A stretch of 64,000 nucleotides of DNA from Modestobacter sp. L9-4 (lineage in GTDB: Bacteria; Actinomycetota; Actinomycetes; Mycobacteriales; Geodermatophilaceae). Below, piece after piece: positions 17,165 through 25,439 of this stretch. Positions within the stretch are counted from its first letter, which is position 1, and every line of letters begins with the position of its first letter. The DNA is taken from positions 1,054,001-1,118,000 of the forward strand of contig NZ_CP077800.1 in the NCBI RefSeq assembly GCF_019112525.1. The letters are read 5' to 3'. The notes under the pieces were generated by a model. It searched no databases. It had not been told where the DNA came from and saw only the letters and a list, made by a program, of their open reading frames with translations. Position numbers and translations under genes: made by a program.

Positions 17165-19288
17165 TCAGCCGGCGACGGTCACCGGTGGGGCCGGGGACGT
17201 CGCCGACGGCGTCGGGACCGGACCGTCACCGGGGTCGGGCGGTGTCGGTCCGGGCGTGCCGGGCAGGCCCGGCTCGGTGGACGGGGTCGGCTCGGCGGGC
17301 TGGCTCGGCTCGGTGGGCGGGATCGGGACGGGGGTGCTCGGGTCGGTGCCCTCCGCGGGTGGGTCGACGTCGGGCACGCAGGGGTCGGCTCCGTCGGCCT
17401 CCCCGGGGTCGAGGTCCGCCTCACCAGCGGCCTCGCAGGTGCCGGGCCCACCGGGCGGCGGGCTGGTGGGAGCAGCCGGGCTCTCGGGCGCGGGGGTCCC
17501 GGGCGCCGGGTCGACGGTGGGCGGGACGGCGGGCGGGGAGTCCGGCACCAGCACGCCGCCCGGGGCCGGGCCGACCACCGGGAGGTCGCCGGTCCAGCCG
17601 GGGACGCCGTCCGGGCCGGGTGCCGGGGCCTGGGCGACGGGCACCGGGACGACGGGTGCCGGCATGCCGCCGACCGTCGGCGACGGCACGGCCGGTGACA
17701 CGGCGGCCGGCCGGGCGGACAGCAGGCTGGTAGGCGGGGTCGACGGCCGGAGCGGCAACGGGCTGGACGACGGGCTCGCGCTGGTCGTCGGACCGGCGAC
17801 CGTCGGCAGCCCGGTCGGTGCTGTCAGGGTCGGGGGCGGGACCGGCGCGGTGGTCCGGGCCGCGGGGACCGGGGTCGTCGCCGTCGGTGTGCGCGCCGGT
17901 GCGGTGGCGGCCGGCGACGGAGCGGAGCTGCGCTGCGCCGCCGCCTCGGCAGGCCGGTCGCCGCCGGACTGTCCCGGGACGACGAGGCCGGCGATGACCG
18001 CGGCCAGGGCGAGCACGGCCAGCGGCAGCAGGACCCGGACATGACGGCTGCGCGGCACGGGCGGGACGACGACCGTCGGGGTGAGCGCGCCCCTGGTACT
18101 GGGGGCTGCGGGCTCCTGAGCGGTCGACACGATCGCGCGCTCGTCCTCGGGCGCCCGCACGGGAACGACGGGTGGTGTCGCGAGCGGGGTGTCCCGGGGT
18201 GCCGTCGGTCCGCTGGTGACCGGCCGGCCGCCGACTGCCGCGGACCCGGCGACGGGGACCGGCGTGGCCACCGGCAGCGGCTCGCCGGCCGCGAGCCCGG
18301 GCTGAGCTGCCGTCAGGGGCGGGGCCGTGGGCGGCACGGTGGTGGGTGGTGCGGCGGGGACCAGGACCGGGGACGGCGTCACGACGTCCGGTGTCCCGGG
18401 GATCGGCGTCCCGGAGACCGCGACTCTGGTGACCTGCGTCGTGGTGGGCGGCGTCGACGAGGACCCCGTGGCGGACATCGGCGTCTCCGAGACCGGCGTC
18501 CCGGAGGTCGGGACCGAGGAGACCGGGACCGAGGAGACCGGGACCGAGGAGACCGGGACCGAGGAGACCGGGACCGAGGAGACCGGGACCGAGGAGACTG
18601 GGACCGAAGAGATCGGGACCGAAGAGGCCGGTGTCACGGGAGCCGGTGCCACCAGGGCTGATGCCACAGGAGCCTGTGCCACGGAAGCCTGTGCCACGGG
18701 CGCCGACGCCACGGGCGCCGACGCCACGGGCGCCGACGCCACAGGCGCCTGTGCCACGGGCGCCGACGCCACAGACGCCGACGCCATGTACGCGGACGCC
18801 GCAGGAGCCGGTGCGACGAGAGGCGGCGCCGCGGACGGCGGCGCGATGGATGTGGGCGCCAGGGGGACGGGCGCCACGGGGACGGGCGTCACCGAGGGCG
18901 GCGTCACGTAGGGCGGGGTGAGGGCGGGCGGTGCGTCGGCTGCGCTGTCGAGTTCGGCGATGAGCGCGGCGATGGCCGCGGCCTCCACCTCCCAGGCGGA
19001 CAGCGCCGGGGCCGCGGGCTCCACCCCCGGCTCCGCGGGACGCGCCGCCGGGGAGCTGACCTGGCCGGGCGCCTCGCCCCGGTCCGCGGGGTGCGCCCAC
19101 GTGGGCAGCCAGGCCGCGTCCCACGGCTCACCCGCGGGCGGGCCGGCCGGGACCTCCTCGGCGACGGCCGGCCCGGTGGTGGGATCAACGGGCTGCGCCG
19201 GGCCGGTGGCGGTCGGCGGGGTCGGCACGGCGTCGACCGGGGTGGAGGGCGCGTCCGGGACCGGGCCGTCGTACTGCGTTCCCGACAC
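17165..19288 (-). CDS. Repeat-rich Pro/Ala/Val/Thr single-pass membrane protein
   Basis: I do not recognise a family. About 707 residues of low complexity: an N-terminal stretch of about 410 residues with two pentapeptide arrays (about 8 VSSVP units and about 11 APVAS-like units), a single membrane helix near 416-440 (VRVLLPLAVLALAAVIAGLVV), and a Pro/Thr/Ser-rich C-terminal half with only two Cys, in GPGTCEAAG and ADPCVPD. Basic residues flank the helix on its N side (PRSRHV), so the repeats are predicted cytoplasmic and the Pro-rich half outside. I chose the GTG at 19288 because GGGGAGGAG lies eight bases upstream; the frame is open to 19384 without such a site. Coding is supported by the start site, the absence of stops and the helix. 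Confidence 0.65.
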   Translation of the reverse strand: MSGTQYDGPVPDAPSTPVDAVPTPPTATGPAQPVDPTTGPAVAEEVPAGPPAGEPWDAAWLPTWAHPADRGEAPGQVSSPAARPAEPGVEPAAPALSAWEVEAAAIAALIAELDSAADAPPALTPPYVTPPSVTPVPVAPVPLAPTSIAPPSAAPPLVAPAPAASAYMASASVASAPVAQAPVASAPVASAPVASAPVAQASVAQAPVASALVAPAPVTPASSVPISSVPVSSVPVSSVPVSSVPVSSVPVSSVPVSSVPTSGTPVSETPMSATGSSSTPPTTTQVTRVAVSGTPIPGTPDVVTPSPVLVPAAPPTTVPPTAPPLTAAQPGLAAGEPLPVATPVPVAGSAAVGGRPVTSGPTAPRDTPLATPPVVPVRAPEDERAIVSTAQEPAAPSTRGALTPTVVVPPVPRSRHVRVLLPLAVLALAAVIAGLVVPGQSGGDRPAEAAAQRSSAPSPAATAPARTPTATTPVPAARTTAPVPPPTLTAPTGLPTVAGPTTSASPSSSPLPLRPSTPPTSLLSARPAAVSPAVPSPTVGGMPAPVVPVPVAQAPAPGPDGVPGWTGDLPVVGPAPGGVLVPDSPPAVPPTVDPAPGTPAPESPAAPTSPPPGGPGTCEAAGEADLDPGEADGADPCVPDVDPPAEGTDPSTPVPIPPTEPSQPAEPTPSTEPGLPGTPGPTPPDPGDGPVPTPSATSPAPPVTVAG
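18510..18629 (-). repeat. 15-bp tandem array, eight units
   Basis: Eight head-to-tail 15-base units (plus-strand form GGGACCGAGGAGACC). The first six are almost identical and the last two have two or three changes. In the coding frame each unit gives VSSVP or a near variant. Period and identity indicate recent slippage expansion inside the gene. Confidence 0.9.
18633..18797 (-). repeat. Degenerate 15-bp tandem array
   Basis: About eleven diverged 15-base units with the form GCCACGGGCGCCGAC on the plus strand, directly beside the VSSVP array. They encode APVAS, APVAQ and ASVAS-like pentapeptides. The exact ends are approximate because the outer units are degenerate. Confidence 0.75.
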
Positions 19289-19443
19289 GACGGCCGCTCC
19301 TCCCCGGCCCGTCGTCCTCCCGGCCACCGGTGCGGCCGGGCCTGAGGTGACGGACCCGCCCGGTGATGGTGCCGGAGACGGCACCCGTCGTCGGGTAGGC
19401 GCGGCGTCACGGGTCGATCACACTCCGCTGAGGCCCGCCGCAC

Positions 19444-20106
19444 TCAGGGTATGAACGGACCGGCGTGCTGACGGATCCAACCGTGCATGGCGATCCCGGC
19501 CGCCACCCCGGCGTTGAGCGACCGGGTGGATCCGAACTGCGCGATCGACACCGTCAGCGCGGCACCGGCGCGGGCCTTCGGGGTGAGGCCGGGGCCCTCC
19601 TGGCCGAACAGCAGGACCGCCCGCTGCGGCAGGTCGACGGTCTCCAGTGGCACGGACCCCGGGCCGGTGTCCACGGCGACGACCACCAGGCCCTCGGCGG
19701 CGGCGAACTCCAGCAGGCCGCCGACGTCGGGGTGGTGCCGCAGGTGCTGGTAGCGGTCGGTGACCATGGCGCCGCGGCGGTTCCACCGGCGGCGGCCGAT
19801 GACGTGCACCTCGGCGGCGAGGAAGGCGTTGGCCGTGCGCACGACCGTGCCGATGTTCAGGTCGTGCGCGAAGTTCTCGATCGCGACGTGGAACGGGTGC
19901 CGGCGGGTGTCCAGGTCGGCGACGATCGCCTCGAGGGTCCAGTAGCGGTAGCGGTCGGCCACGTTGCGCCGGTCGCCGTCGGCCAGCAGCTCGCGGTCGA
20001 GCCGTGGGTCGGTGGGCCACTCCCCCGGCCACGGGCCGACCCCGACCGAGCCGCCCCACTCGGTGGGACCGGCGTCCTCGTCGTCCGGAGCGGTGGGGCT
20101 GGTCAT
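19444..20106 (-). CDS. SpoU/TrmH family RNA 2'-O-methyltransferase
   Basis: About 220 residues with the SPOUT knot motifs: NIGTVVRTANAF (motif 1), LLFGQEGPGL (motif 2) and SLNAGVAAGIAMHGWI (motif 3). It methylates ribose in tRNA or rRNA; the exact target cannot be told from sequence. I place the start at the ATG at 20106; a GTG at 20124 would overlap the divergent gene. No clear ribosome binding site precedes either, so a leaderless transcript is possible. Confidence 0.92.
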   Translation of the reverse strand: MTSPTAPDDEDAGPTEWGGSVGVGPWPGEWPTDPRLDRELLADGDRRNVADRYRYWTLEAIVADLDTRRHPFHVAIENFAHDLNIGTVVRTANAFLAAEVHVIGRRRWNRRGAMVTDRYQHLRHHPDVGGLLEFAAAEGLVVVAVDTGPGSVPLETVDLPQRAVLLFGQEGPGLTPKARAGAALTVSIAQFGSTRSLNAGVAAGIAMHGWIRQHAGPFIP

Positions 20107-20114
20107 CGCCGGGC

Positions 20115-21263
20115 ATGGTGTCACGGCCCGCCGGGCACGTCCTGCTGGTGACCGACCACGCGGAGGGCCCGCTCCTGCACCTCATCACGCCGGCCGAGTG
20201 GCGGGCGGCGCTGCAGACCGGTGCGGTGACCCCACCCTCGTTGAGCGAGGTGGGGTTCGTGCACCTGTCCTCCCCGGCGCAGGTGCACCTGCCCGCCGAG
20301 CGGCTCTTCCCCGGACGCCGGGACGTCGTCCTGCTGGCCGTCGACCCGGCGCGGCTGACCGCCCCGGTGCGCTGGGAGCCGGGGGTGCCCGGCGACCCGG
20401 CGAGCATGCGCTTCCCGCACCTGTACGGTCCGCTGCCCACCTCTGCCGTGGTCGCCGTCCTGCCCTGGCGGCCGGGGACCGCCCCCGCGCCACCGGACCC
20501 CGCGGACGCGACCGGCCGGGCCCGCGCCCTGGACGTCTCGCTGCGCACCCGTCGCGCCGCCCGGGTGGTCGACGTGCCCGGCGGCGTGGCGGTCGCCGAC
20601 CCCGCCTTCCCGCACTCCCGGGACGACAACCGGCTGCTCGTCACCGACCTGCTCCCCGCTGTCGAGGTGGCCGCGCGCGCCGCCGAGCTCACCACCGCGC
20701 TGGGCTGGGCGGCCACACCGGTGACCCTGCTGCACCCGGACGCCGCACCGGTGGCCGCCGAGTTGTCCGGGCAGGGCTGGGACGTGGCGACCACGGTGCT
20801 CATGGCCCGCTGGGCACCGTTTCCCGCTGCTGCCGGTGGTCCGGCCGAGGTGGTGCCGCAGCGCGACGTGCACGCGCTGTGGGAGCGGTCCTGGCGACAC
20901 GACCTGGGGCCCGGTGAGCCGGACCTCGACGAGGTCGTGCGGCAGCTGGTGGGTCGCGAGCACCGCACCGACCGGGTGGTGCGGGTGGTCGACGTGGGCG
21001 TCCGCGAGCGCGGCGAGGTGGTGGCTGCCGCGCAGCTGCGGGTGGACGGCGCCACCGCCTCGCTGGAGTCGGTGGTCAGCGACCCGTCGGTGCGGCGCCG
21101 CGGCCACGGCCGCGCCCTGCTCGACCTGGCCCTGGCGACCGCGGGCTCGGCCGGCTGCGACCTGGTGGTCCTCGACGCAGCGGCCGACGACTGGCCCCGG
21201 CACTGGTACGCCCGCCTCGGCTTCACCGAGGTCGGCCGCACCTGGGACGCCGTCCGCCGCTGA
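20115..21263 (+). CDS. DUF952-GNAT fusion protein
   Basis: About 382 residues. The first about 110 match DUF952 (LLHLITPAEWRAAL, PPSLSEVGFVHLSS, FPHLYGPLP). The remainder is GNAT-like, with a degenerate middle domain and a clear C-terminal acetyl-CoA-binding segment (VSDPSVRRRGHGRALLDLAL, then WYARLGFTEVG). DUF952 proteins are normally short single-domain proteins, so this is a fusion. The substrate is unknown. The start is uncertain (ATG 20115 or GTG 20148); no ribosome binding site is visible, and the divergent SpoU gene starts eight bases away. Confidence 0.82.
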   Translation: MVSRPAGHVLLVTDHAEGPLLHLITPAEWRAALQTGAVTPPSLSEVGFVHLSSPAQVHLPAERLFPGRRDVVLLAVDPARLTAPVRWEPGVPGDPASMRFPHLYGPLPTSAVVAVLPWRPGTAPAPPDPADATGRARALDVSLRTRRAARVVDVPGGVAVADPAFPHSRDDNRLLVTDLLPAVEVAARAAELTTALGWAATPVTLLHPDAAPVAAELSGQGWDVATTVLMARWAPFPAAAGGPAEVVPQRDVHALWERSWRHDLGPGEPDLDEVVRQLVGREHRTDRVVRVVDVGVRERGEVVAAAQLRVDGATASLESVVSDPSVRRRGHGRALLDLALATAGSAGCDLVVLDAAADDWPRHWYARLGFTEVGRTWDAVRR

Positions 21264-21274
21264 CCCCCGGCCGC

Positions 21275-21321
21275 CGGCTCCCTCTCAGGGCCAGCCGCGG
21301 GCGTGCGAGTGGGGGGCGCCG
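21275..21321 (-). repeat. Dispersed stop-proximal palindromic element, degenerate copy E
   Basis: Directly after the cdsA TAG on the minus strand. It retains CCCCCCACTCGC and CCCTGAGAGGGAGCC-like halves of the element seen after rip1 and smc, but has lost the GGACCCCCTCGC end. Assigned by position and partial similarity only. Confidence 0.4.
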
Positions 21322-22656
21322 CTAGACCGGGGCGACCGCGGAGAGGATCAGCCAGGCCACCGCGGCCGACGGCAGCAGCGAGTCCATCCGGTCCATCAGG
21401 CCACCGTGGCCGGGCAGCAGGTCGCCCATGTCCTTGATGCCCAGGTCGCGCTTGATCAGCGACTCGGCGAGGTCGCCGAGCGTAGCGGTGACGGCGATGG
21501 CGACCCCGAACAGCGCCCCGCCCCACCACGGGGCGTGGAAGGTGAGCGTGACCAGCAGGACGCCGATCACCACGCACGCGGTGACCGACCCGGCCAGCCC
21601 CTCCCAGGACTTCTTCGGGCTGACCGTGGGGGCCATGGGGTGCTTGCCGAACAGGACACCGGCGGCGAACCCGCCCACGTCGCTGCAGACGACCGTGGCG
21701 ATGAACGCCAGCACCCGGGCGACCCCGTCGTCGGGGACGAGCAGCAGGACGGCGAACCCGGCCAGCAGCGGGACGTAGAGGGCCACGAGGACCCCGGCGG
21801 AGGCGTCGCGCAGGTAGCCGAGCGGTCCGTCGCCCAGCCGCCACAGCAGGACGGCGAAGACGGTGAGCAGGAAGGCGACGACGAGGCCGGAGGGCCCACG
21901 CGTCCAGGCCAGCACCACCATCCCGAGGGCGCCGACGAGCACGGGCGGTCGCGGCGGCCGGTGCCCGCCCTTCCGCAACGCCCCGGTCAGCTCCATGACG
22001 CTGATCGCGACGGCGACGGTGAGCACCAGCAGGAAGGCCGGGCGCCAGACCAGCAGCGAGGCGAGCACCGCCACGCCCAGGCCGACACCCACCCCGATGG
22101 CCGCGGCCATGTCCCGACCGGCCCGGCCGGTCACCCGGGGGGCACCGCTGGGGGTGTCCACGGGTGCCTCGCCGGTCACCTCGTGCCCCGGGGCGTCCGG
22201 GACGGCGGTCAGCGGCGGGTCGCCGTCGGGGTCCTCGTCGTCTGCTGCATGCGGGTCGCCGTCGCGCCCGTGGTCGGCGGTGCCGTCCTGTCCTTCGTCC
22301 GGCCGCCCCCGCTCATCGGGCGCGGCACCCTCGCCGCCCGCGGCGTCCTCGTCACGACCGGGGTCCTCGTCGGCTCCGGCGTCCCAGCGCAGCCCGACGG
22401 TGCCCGGGCCGGCCACCTGCTCCGGCCGCCTGGCCGGGCGGGGCGGGAGCGGGGGCAGCGGTGGCCGTGCGGACGTGCCGGCCCGCACCGCGGGAGCGGC
22501 TGCGTCGCCGTGCAGCGGGAGCGGCCCGATGCCAGCGGTCGCGGGACCACCGGCCACGCCCGTCCGGCCACGGGCAGGCTCCCGCCCCGGACTCTGCCGA
22601 TCGGCCTGCTGCGGCTCGGGACGGGGCGGCTCGGGACGGGGCGGGAAGGAGGTCAT
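21322..22656 (-). CDS. cdsA: Phosphatidate cytidylyltransferase with long disordered N-terminus
   Basis: CdsA makes CDP-diacylglycerol from phosphatidate and CTP, feeding phospholipid (PI, PG, cardiolipin) synthesis. The 444-residue protein has about 180 Pro/Asp/Gly-rich, charged N-terminal residues, then eight or so membrane helices. The family signature is complete: SPKKSWEGLAGS, then GDLAESLIKRDLGIKDMGD. The catalytic part of about 260 residues has the normal length, so the N-terminal part is an extension. It lies 21 bp after frr in the order pyrH-frr-cdsA. ATG start at 22656. Confidence 0.95.
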   Translation of the reverse strand: MTSFPPRPEPPRPEPQQADRQSPGREPARGRTGVAGGPATAGIGPLPLHGDAAAPAVRAGTSARPPLPPLPPRPARRPEQVAGPGTVGLRWDAGADEDPGRDEDAAGGEGAAPDERGRPDEGQDGTADHGRDGDPHAADDEDPDGDPPLTAVPDAPGHEVTGEAPVDTPSGAPRVTGRAGRDMAAAIGVGVGLGVAVLASLLVWRPAFLLVLTVAVAISVMELTGALRKGGHRPPRPPVLVGALGMVVLAWTRGPSGLVVAFLLTVFAVLLWRLGDGPLGYLRDASAGVLVALYVPLLAGFAVLLLVPDDGVARVLAFIATVVCSDVGGFAAGVLFGKHPMAPTVSPKKSWEGLAGSVTACVVIGVLLVTLTFHAPWWGGALFGVAIAVTATLGDLAESLIKRDLGIKDMGDLLPGHGGLMDRMDSLLPSAAVAWLILSAVAPV

Positions 22657-22677
22657 GCGAGGGAGTCCAGGACCGGG

Positions 22678-23235
22678 TCAGACGTCGAGGAGCTCGGTCT
22701 CCTTGTTCTTCATCGCCTCGTCGATGCTGGCGACGTGGGCGGCGGTGAGGTCGTCGAGCTCCTTCTCCGCGCGGCGCACCTCGTCCTCGCCGGCCTCGCC
22801 GTCCTTGTTGATCCGGTCCAGCTCCTCCTTGGCGCGACGCCGCACGTTGCGGATCGCGACCTTGGCGTCCTCGCCCTTGGACCGGGCCTGCTTGACCAGG
22901 TCGCGACGACGCTCCTCGGTCAGCTGCGGGAAGTTGACCCGGATCAGCTGCCCGTCGTTGGTGGGGTTGACGCCCAGGTCGGAGTTGCGGATCGACTTCT
23001 CGATCGCGTTGAGCTGGCCGGCGTCGTAGGGCTTGATGACCGCCATCCGCGCCTCGGGCACGGTGATGGAGGCCATCTGCGACACCGGGGTCATGGCGCC
23101 GTAGTACTCGACGACGATCTTGTTGAACATCGACGGGGCGGCGCGGCCGGTGCGGACGGAGCCGAGGTCCTCGCGGGCGACCGACAGGGCCTTGTCCATC
23201 CGCTCCTCGGCATCGAGCAGGGTGTCGTCGATCAC
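22678..23235 (-). CDS. frr: Ribosome recycling factor
   Basis: RRF splits post-termination ribosomes with EF-G. 185 residues, exactly the family length: helical domain start [20 protein letters not shown], domain [18 protein letters not shown], and the C-terminal helix [19 protein letters not shown]. The GTG start at 23235 has AGGAGGAG nine bases upstream. It lies between pyrH and cdsA as in most bacteria. Confidence 0.98.
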   Translation of the reverse strand: MIDDTLLDAEERMDKALSVAREDLGSVRTGRAAPSMFNKIVVEYYGAMTPVSQMASITVPEARMAVIKPYDAGQLNAIEKSIRNSDLGVNPTNDGQLIRVNFPQLTEERRRDLVKQARSKGEDAKVAIRNVRRRAKEELDRINKDGEAGEDEVRRAEKELDDLTAAHVASIDEAMKNKETELLDV

Positions 23236-23340
23236 GGGGTTCTCTCCTCCTGCGGCCGGAGCCGCCGTGCTGGCCGTGGGATGTGCGGTTCTCGAGCGGG
23301 ACGGTGCCCGGCGTGCGCCGTCCCGCTCAGGTGCGACCGG

Positions 23341-24129
23341 TCAGGACTGGTCGCTGATCAGCGTGCCGATCCTCTCACCTGCCGACGCACGCGCGATGTT
23401 GCCGTCCTCCAGCAGGTTGAACACCACGATCGGCATCTTGTTGTCCATGGACAGGGAGATGGCGGTGGCGTCGGCGACCTTGAGCTGCTTGGCCAGCACG
23501 GTCGCGTAGTCCAGGTCCTCGTACATGGTCGCCGCCGGGTTGGTGCGCGGGTCGTCGTCGTACACGCCGTCGACGCCGTTCTTGGCCATGAGCAGCACCT
23601 GGCAGCCGATCTCCAGCGCGCGCTGGGCGGCCACGGTGTCGGTGGAGAAGTAGGGCATGCCGGCGCCGGCGCCGAAGATGACCAGCCGGCCCTTCTCCAT
23701 GTGCCGCACGGCCTTGCGCGGGATGTAGGGCTCGGCGACCTGGCCCATGGTGATGGCGGTCTGCACCCGGGTCTCCAGGCCCACCTGCTCGCAGAAGCCC
23801 TGCAGGGCCAGGGCGTTCATGACCGTGCCGAGCATGCCCATGTAGTCGGCGTGCCGGCGGTCGATGCCGGTGTTCTGCAGCTCGGCGCCGCGGAAGAAGT
23901 TGCCACCACCGACGACGACGGCCACCTGGGTGCCGCCGTGCACGACCTCGGCCAGCTGCTCGGCGATGTTGCGCACGATGCCGCCGTCGACGCCGACGCT
24001 GCCACCGCCGAAGGCCTCACCGGAGAGCTTGAGCAGCACGCGCCGGTACCCCCGCCCGTCGGTGGGAGCGGAGGAGGCGGGCGCGAACAGCAGCCCCTCG
24101 GGGTTGCCGGCAGGTCGCGAGTCGGTCAC
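23341..24129 (-). CDS. pyrH: UMP kinase
   Basis: PyrH phosphorylates UMP to UDP with ATP. 262 residues of the amino-acid-kinase fold: [34 protein letters not shown] and [17 protein letters not shown]. The GTG at 24129 has GAGGAA four bases upstream. An ATG at 24144 and an open frame to 24201 are also in frame, but the sequence beyond about 24190 is abnormal. In other actinobacteria tsf lies directly upstream; here that place is taken by aberrant sequence. Confidence 0.97.
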   Translation of the reverse strand: MTDSRPAGNPEGLLFAPASSAPTDGRGYRRVLLKLSGEAFGGGSVGVDGGIVRNIAEQLAEVVHGGTQVAVVVGGGNFFRGAELQNTGIDRRHADYMGMLGTVMNALALQGFCEQVGLETRVQTAITMGQVAEPYIPRKAVRHMEKGRLVIFGAGAGMPYFSTDTVAAQRALEIGCQVLLMAKNGVDGVYDDDPRTNPAATMYEDLDYATVLAKQLKVADATAISLSMDNKMPIVVFNLLEDGNIARASAGERIGTLISDQS

Positions 24130-24189
24130 GTGGTTCCTCGTCATCGTTCGGTGGGGTGTCGGTCGATCGTGCCGCATGAGCGCGCGGGT

Positions 24190-25299
24190 AACACACACCA
24201 CCTCATCACCTCAACTCCTCTCTCTCTCTATCAACCCGACAGGCCACCCGGCCACCGCCCCTTTGGAGGGACGGGGAAGACACACACACACCATCGCGGG
24301 TCAGTCGTGGGGGAAATTGCTGTTCTGCACTGAAGAACTAGTATTCTATAATCTATCTCTCTATATCTATCTCTATTGCCGTGTGTCTATGAAGCGCGGG
24401 ATGATCGTGTCGCACACACACAATTGCTGTAACATAATCTAAAAATCCAATTTATGGGCAAGTGAGTGTGCGATGCGCGTGAGTCATTATTCTGCGCGTG
24501 TGAGAGTGAGAATTCACAAGTACGTCGCATAGCCGCCTCATGAATCTAGGCAAAGCAATGCGTAGAGAGAGCGATGGTGTGAGAGGATAGGGATGAAATA
24601 ATAATGGAAGTATGATAAGGGGAGGCCGCGGACTCTGTATCGTTAATAGCATAAAAATATCTGTGAGATACACACACAGACACGGGTATATGTAGCGCTC
24701 TCAATACACCAAGAACATGAATTAATAACACATCAGACAAAAGACTCGCTATACAGAGGAGTCACGCTACTGTCTCTATCTATCTCTATACATGGTCGTG
24801 TGCGTGCGCGTGCGCTCGTGAGATACAACGCGCGCGAGAGCAGAGACATTAATAAACATGCGCTCGTGAGCGAGCGCGTGTGAAAGATGAGTGAAACACA
24901 GTTATAAGGATGTATACAACAGAAAAATAATATCCCGGGAAAGATATGGAGTAAAGGATATATATGAGGAGAAAGTGAGGATAGAAAAGAATGATAGGGA
25001 GAGTCGGAGGGAAGATAAGAGGGGAATGTGAAATAGAAGAGGGAAGAATGAAGTGAAATGATGAGGTAGAATATGTAGTTGGAAGGAGGGGAGTAGTTGA
25101 GATAGATGTAATATAGTGATGAGAGAAGGAAGAGTAATATATAATGGGTGGGGGAGTAGATAATTGAGATGGACGAAGGAAATTGGAAAATTTAATTTAT
25201 AGGAATGGTAGGTTAAGAAATAGAAGAGTATGGAAGTAGTGGTGGAATTATGAAGAAAGGTGAGTAGAGTTTAATGAAGAGAGGAGGGTTGATGATTGT
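24190..25299. other. Aberrant low-GC, low-complexity block in place of tsf
   Basis: About 1.1 kb unlike the rest of the window: roughly 37-40 % G+C in the two lines I counted, CT and CA microsatellites (near 24218-24230 and 24280-24291), and from 24937 to 25299 only two C residues in 363 bases (25005 and 25174). No protein-like frame exists on either strand; the longest minus-strand frames (24452-24740) read as simple sequence. It occupies the place and roughly the length of tsf plus spacers between rpsB and pyrH. It carries no terminal repeats, integrase or transposase. The left boundary is fuzzy. Corrupted base calls or misassembly is the simplest reading. Confidence 0.85.
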
Positions 25300-25394
25300 C
25301 ACTTCCTCTGATCTCGTGGTGGGTGCGGGCTCGGGGCCCCGGGCGGTGCGGGCCCGACGGTGCGGAGCGCGCCCGGCGGGGCCGGGCATGCAGC

Positions 25395-25433
25395 GGCGCC
25401 GCCCCTCACCGCCGGAGCGGGAGGGGCGGCGCC
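25395..25433 (-). terminator. rpsB: Hairpin after rpsB
   Basis: A perfect 13-bp inverted repeat, GGCGCCGCCCCTC (25395-25407) with 25421-25433, and a 13-base loop, six bases after the rpsB stop. It probably attenuates readthrough between rpsB and the expected tsf. After it, normal GC-rich sequence continues to about 25320 before the aberrant block. Confidence 0.75.
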
Positions 25434-25439
25434 GATGGG

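Noticed and set aside
18510..18797. CRISPR array
   Set aside because: Units are 15 bases, directly adjacent without spacers, and in coding frame; no cas genes.
18327..18911. Plus-strand frame with TEETG repeats
   Set aside because: It is the antisense of the VSSVP array. The minus-strand frame has a strong ribosome binding site, a membrane helix and about 700 codons without stop.
20836..24333. 1165-codon plus-strand open frame across cdsA, frr and pyrH
   Set aside because: Shadow frame; all three minus-strand genes have complete family motifs and ribosome binding sites.
24452..24740. Small minus-strand ORFs inside the abnormal block
   Set aside because: Simple-sequence translations with no ribosome binding site and no conserved features.
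24190..25299. Mobile element, prophage fragment or laterally acquired gene cluster replacing tsf
   Set aside because: No open frame resembling a protein, no terminal repeats, no target duplication, and an implausible base composition.
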